From Lepisosteus oculatus (Eukaryota > Chordata > Actinopteri > Semionotiformes > Lepisosteidae): a stretch of DNA of 64,000 nt. The notes beneath the pieces were generated by a model. The model made no database searches. It saw only the letters and a list, made by a program, of their open reading frames with translations, and was not told the origin of the DNA. The DNA is taken from assembly GCF_040954835.1 (NCBI RefSeq), contig NC_090706.1, positions 27,847,148 to 27,911,147 on the forward strand, read 5' to 3'. Numbering within the stretch: the first letter of the stretch is position 1; each line of letters opens with the position of its first letter. Of the stretch, positions 59,046 through 64,000 are shown piece by piece. The position numbers were made by a program, and so were the translations under genes.

Positions 59046-59415
59046 GAGTTGGGGTGCAGTGGGGTGATGAGCTGGTGTCCATCCCGGAGGAGCTGGGGTG
59101 CAGTGGGGTGCTGAGCTGGTGTCCATCCCGGAGGAGCTGGGGTGCAGTGGGGTGCTGAGCTGGTGTCCATCCTGGGGGAGCTGGGGTGCAGTGGGATGCT
59201 GAGCTGGAGTTCATCCCGGAGGAGCTGGGGTGCAGTGGGGTGCTGAGCTGGTGTCCATCCCGGAGGAGCTGGGGTGCAGTGGGGTGCTGAGCTGGTGTCC
59301 ATCCTGGGGGAGCTGGGGTGCAGTGGGATGCTGAGCTGGAGTTCATCCTGGCTGAGTTGGGGTGCAGTGGGGGTGATGGGCTGGTGTTCATCCTGGGAGA
59401 GTTGGGGTGCAATGG
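59046..59415. repeat. 44-bp minisatellite, about 8.5 copies, with 132-bp higher-order period
   Basis: The unit is 44 bp (it begins GAGCTGGGGTGCAGTGGGG and continues GCTGAGCTGGTGTCCATCCC, then GGAG). Every third unit carries shared variants (TGGGATGCTGAGCTGGAGTT), giving a 132-bp higher-order repeat. Because 132 is divisible by three, two minus-strand frames of about 130 codons stay open. These are by-products, not genes. Confidence 0.9.
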
Positions 59416-59419
59416 TGTG

Positions 59420-62400
59420 ATGAGCTGGCATTAATCCTAAAATAGATCTGTGAGGTGGCCAGGCAGCTTGTTTCAGACACTCCCATGGTTTTTGGTGTAA
59501 ATTATTCCTTTTAGTTTCATTCCTCCTAAATTCAGTCTCTGTCCCAGTGTTCTTGTGTCACTGCAAAGCATGAAGTAATCCTTTGTGTTGACATTGTGAA
59601 TATCTCTGAGGATTTTGAAAACTTGCAGTTTCCTTTGTTCAAGCCCCGAAAGATTGGACTCCAGGTCACCTCTTAAAATCTCAATGAATCAGTCCTGTAA
59701 ATCACCTGCAGCAAATCTAAAGGAGGTTTCCAAGATGTATTGGAATTGCTCTGCCTCTTACTGCTGCCAAGTCCTTAAGTGAGCAGTGTGGAGATAAGAT
59801 TCCTAGTGGGCAATTACTTAGGGAAATGGTCGCCTGGGGTTTCTCTTGGAATGCTGTACAGTATATCCTTTTATTAGCCTTGCCAATGAAAATGTGACAG
59901 AACATAATTAACACACCTCACACGTGTTATTTATTGTAAAAATGGTGTGGAAGTCGGGGCCTGTCATGAACTTCGTTATTTTGGCTGGAGTGCTGGATTC
60001 CTTGGGTCATTTAATTGGCTCTTTGCCTGGCTTGAAATCATTCATTGCTTGTGCAATCACTCCATTAGCTGCTCGGGGAACGGCCTCCAACTTTTATGAG
60101 GCTGTGTGAGGTGTGGAGATCTTTGACCGTCTCTCCACTGGCTTGTGCCTTTCATTTGCTGTTTCTCCAAATAAAATATTTTTTTTGACATGACCTCTTG
60201 CCTTCAGCCTTCCTGTGAGCCACAATGGGTCAGGGGCAGAGTCTAGGGGTGACCAGCCCTGGTCCAGAGTGAACTGGTTCAATTAAGGGTGTTGATATTT
60301 ATAACTAAACAAATCACCTGCTTCAGTTTAACATTGGCCTGTTAAACCTGTTGGCCATCCCTGGTCTTTACCTCTCAGAACTGGTCATTGCTGCTTATTC
60401 TCAGGTCAGCTTTTCTATTCTAAGCTTCATTTGTTTTGCAAATAGGGGTCCTTTTCTCCATTTCTACACCCTTATTCCTTCTAGACGTGCACACAAACCA
60501 CTAACCAAGTCAGCTGAAATATTCATATGGATGATAAGCATTGTCCATTAACTGCCTTTGCATTATTAAAAGGCTTCATTTGGCCATATCCTGAGTTTTA
60601 TAACCTCAGATGATTATCAGAGAGAAGAGGAGGATTTGTTCTGTAGTCCTGGCTGGGTACATTTGGAGTGGTGAAATTTCACTTGGAAACACATGACATT
60701 TGTCACTGTGTCCCAGAACATATCTGATGGTTATGTGTATCTTTCCATCCCCTAGAACTCTAGACTGATGAGCCATTTCCCAAAGCATCTCGCTGTTCTG
60801 TGTAGCTTGGAGCGACACAGCTATTACATCAGCTAGCTATCTGTGGGGGAAGATATGAAACGCAGGCAAAGCTAGTTGAGGTTGCAGATTGCCGAGTTTA
60901 ATGATACCAATAGCACATAATAACCAGTGATTGATGCCTCCTTCCAAAATGAAACTGTCGCTTTTCTGTGCGTGGCAGATTTGTCTCCCGACCAGCGAGG
61001 ACTGAGGAGAGGCTCTTGCGGATGTGGTTCTAAATACTCTCGCTTGGTTCGTTTGCACGTCCGTACATACCTTTTGGTTTTACTTCTTCATTCCTGTAGC
61101 GATGGGGTCTGCTAGAACCTTTTATTGTCGAGCACCCTGCCCCTGTGTTAGGAGCTGCTCATTTTTAATACGCAATTCCTCTCCATGCTGGTCCTGTGTG
61201 TCGCTCCTCCACCCCCCCTCCCCCTCCTGCCCCTCGAAGGCCTGCGGAGCTGGCGAGCCGCGCATCCGTCTGACCTGCTTTGGAAAACATTGCAGTCCAG
61301 CGCCGCCTGCCAGCGCCCCATTGATCGCGACCCCCACACGCTCAGCGCTGCAATCAATACCCGCCATCAGCGGCATGTGTATAAAAAGAGATCAATAGGG
61401 GGGAGGGGCTAAGTGAGCATCAGGCATGAGGCTGCCGAGGTGAGGCAGGGAGGTACAGCACGGAGGAGAACACCGGTCTGGGCAAGGGGCTGGCACTGCT
61501 GTCTCCCAGACCACAGCTGACAGGCTCGGGCTCTGTTAGAGCTCCCGATTCATTTAATTCAAAGTGCTGGCAGGTCAAACAGTGGGGTATGTCCTACTGC
61601 TTGTTCACCCACACTGCAAATCTGTCACGCGTTAGGCTGGGCTTGGATGTCCAATGGGGCCGATGTTAGGAGCTGAGTTTGGGGTTAGGGTTTGGGTTAG
61701 TTGGACTTTGGGTTAATGCCGGAAAGTGGGATTCCCATAAAGAAAAGGGCAACGTGTAAAAGCTTTTAAAAGCTTTCATAGTCTCTCTGTTTGTTTTCTC
61801 TGTAAATTTCTCGGTCTAAACTGAGAAGTAAAGCGCAGTGTATTGACAGACAGAAAGACCTTCTCCATTACACAAGACAACATCGGCATGAATTGCATTG
61901 AAACTTATCTCTGCCTTGCCAGCAAAAAGGAATATTTTTTGACAGGATGCAGATTTATTTAGGCTCATCTTATTATATTTCGGACTTCCTGTCTTGGGGA
62001 TGTTCCTTCCAGGAGATCACTGGTCATTCTCGCTGTGCAGTGGTTGCATTCCGAATTCCGAGTCTCCTTGTGCGTGGAGCTCTCTCGATTCGGAGCTCGG
62101 TGACGCAGGCACGCTTTTTGTGTTTGTCAATCCGCGCCGACTGATCTGCAGAGTCGGATTTTTGAGAAGGCGACAGAGCCCCCGCTTCAGACATTAATAA
62201 AACATCAAACAGGCCTGTTCTGTCACACCGAGCAGACTCACCATGCCTGCAGCTACTGTACTGTAGGTATCCTGCAAGTTCAGGAGACCGGAGCAGCTGA
62301 AAGAACATCTGCAGTCACTTCAGCGTTAAAATTCAAATGTTCCTCTCAGTCTATTAAAGCAGGCTGGCACACTGCTGTGATAAACTAATTACGGTAATTG

Positions 62401-63895
62401 TTTGTACACTACATTAAACACAGATATTTCCTTCTTTTGTTCTCCTGTGTTCACTAAGTTCTTTGCTGTATTTGTTCACGCTGTTGTACATGTTTCCTCC
62501 TTTAGCACAACAGAAAAGGTACAATTGACCCAATATGCAGATTTGTTGTTTTTCCAACTAACTGGAGAACCCGGATTTTAATTTATTATTTGCATGTTAA
62601 ACTGCTGGACTAAACAAACATAGGGAATTGAGTACATGAGAGGCTGCATCTCGGTTTGCCGCAAATAAATTCTGCTTGTTAAAGCTAATGCTGGAATTTG
62701 AACTCTGGTATGGCTTTGTGGTTGGAGGCAAAATAAAAATTATATTTATTGTTAATTTATCTTGGAAGTTTACTGGCATTAGCATGCATGTGTGAGGAAG
62801 ATTCTTTCTTCTAAGATCCATACTAAGTGATTTTCCTGGGCCACACACAGCTATACTGCTCTGACGAGCCTAATAAAGCAGAAACAGCTGTCAGTGGCTG
62901 AAGACTTAATGAAAATCTACCGGAACCAGCATTAGAACCTCTTGATTTTTGATTTGACAGATTTTGCCTTCTGTCACTGTGAAATGGTCAGAGCTCATGT
63001 CTATCTACAGTGTGTGTACAGGCCGCATCAGTGCTGTCATTTTCACTGCTATGCTCTGTGGAGGCTATGTTGTGTTCAGGTGTCCAGTTTTGCTTGCCTT
63101 GGCAAGATGCACATCAGCTGTGTCAGCCGAAAATAGCTGGCAGCAAACACCAAGAAAGAGAAAAGGTCAGACGTTTGGCTTCAAACCAAAAGCAGAAAAT
63201 CAGATCCTGCAAAACCTACTGCTCTGAAATGTCTGTGACTTTTCTTCACCTTACTCTATCGGCTGCAGATATGTGCCGCGTGATCTGTGATTCACAATCA
63301 ACAATGTAGTTGCAGTGTCTTGTTAGCTTTTGCACTGGCCTCTAATGCTCTTCCTCTCAGTATAGATCTACCCCATACAGTTTTCAGTGTAGGCTAAAGA
63401 GCAGAGCTGAAATTATTTTGATGCAGTTGATGCTGTAGAAAAGTACAAACACGCCCGACTGTGGTCCCAGACATGCTTCTAAATTTTGCAGATGAGCTGT
63501 CTTCAAACATGTCTCTCATCTACTGATCTGTGGTGGGATAAAACAAAATTGAGAAATAATGACCAAGATTATAAAAAGCAGCTGTAAACATAACCTCAAC
63601 AATGACGGGAATTTAATCAAAATCAGAATGCCTTGAAAGCCACTTAGCAGAATGTCTAGAATTCTTGTACAAACATAAGAAAGATGATAAATGCAGAGGC
63701 CAATTTGGACAATCCTCTTCATTTGGTAGCTGTTTCTTGAAGTAGCCCAAGTCTTGGGCCTTTGTATATGGAAATAAGAACTATTTCTTGTTTCCTGTCA
63801 TTAACTTCCTTTTATTTGCCAGTGGTATACACGTTTCACCACTAAAGGCTGAAATAGGCCTTTATTGCTACATTTGTGTTTGCCATTCCCAGTTT
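59420..63895 (+). other. ppp2r2b intronic DNA to near window end
   Basis: No exon is recognised; specifically, the shared second exon (ADIISTVEFN) was not found. A GC-richer patch lies at 61190-61330, and a short telomere-like run (GGGTTAGGGTTTGGGTTAG) near 61685. Confidence 0.4.
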
Positions 63896-63897
63896 TT

Positions 63898-64000
63898 CCC
63901 GTCCATCCATTGTCTCAATGCTTCATCCAGAACAGGATTGCAGGAGAACCGGAGCCTATACCGGCAAGCAAAAGGCACCAGGCAGGGTACACCCTGGATG
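63898..64000 (-). repeat. TGGA-tail tRNA-derived SINE, cut by window end
   Basis: Starts TTCCCGTCCATCCATTGTC, then GCTTCATCCAGAACAGGATT, GGAGCCTATACCGGCAAGC and GTACACCCTGGATG. Only the 3' part lies in the window. Confidence 0.75.

Noticed and set aside
59021-59431. 136- and 125-codon minus-strand frames rich in Pro, His and Ser
   Set aside because: They are translations of the 44-bp minisatellite, open because the 132-bp higher-order period is a multiple of three.
61680-61720. Interstitial telomere repeat
   Set aside because: Only about three imperfect TTAGGG-like units; too short to support.

Overview
The window is vertebrate nuclear DNA, most likely from a ray-finned fish. Coding exons are short and split by introns, most of the DNA is intergenic or intronic, and the repeats are those common in fish: 5S rRNA-derived SINEs, tRNA-derived SINEs with a TGGA tail, L2/CR1-like LINE fragments and gypsy-type LTR pieces. 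The species cannot be fixed from the sequence alone. A non-teleost such as a gar or bowfin would fit, but that is a guess.

Three protein-coding loci can be supported. (1) il17b, + strand, 7116-8696, three coding exons, a secreted IL-17 family cytokine of 208 aa. (2) pcyox1l, - strand, 17526 down to 11675, six coding exons whose splice phases all agree, giving 504 aa, a prenylcysteine-oxidase-like flavoprotein. il17b and pcyox1l converge tail to tail, as IL17B and PCYOX1L do in human 5q32. (3) The 5' part of ppp2r2b, + strand, which encodes the B-beta regulatory subunit of PP2A. Two alternative N-termini are present: a two-exon start at 35571-35756 that resembles the PPP2R2A/D N-terminus, and the mitochondria-targeting B-beta-2 exon at 44829-44907. 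Both end in phase 1 after a Glu codon, ready to join the shared WD40 exons, which I do not find before the window ends. Roughly 44.9-64 kb therefore reads as ppp2r2b intron.

Layout: 1-7 kb has a palindromic TCTCGCGAGA promoter-like motif, CR1-like LINE tails, 5S SINEs and a foldback element. 7-9.3 kb is il17b. 9.3-11.6 kb is non-coding with one SINE. 11.6-17.5 kb is pcyox1l, whose introns carry SINEs and dinucleotide tracts close to splice sites. 17.5-35 kb is non-coding, with a solo LTR, SINEs and a 5'-truncated L2-type LINE (24.3-26.2 kb). 35.5-45 kb holds the ppp2r2b alternative starts and CpG-rich stretches. 45-64 kb is intronic, with SINEs, a minisatellite and a very small LTR element.

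The most unusual item is that element at 52711-53244. It has two 236-bp terminal repeats differing at one base, and only 62 bp between them, holding just a primer-binding site and a purine tract. The terminal repeat also contains a tRNA-like A/B-box arrangement. It looks like a TRIM (terminal-repeat retrotransposon in miniature) with a built-in Pol III-type promoter.
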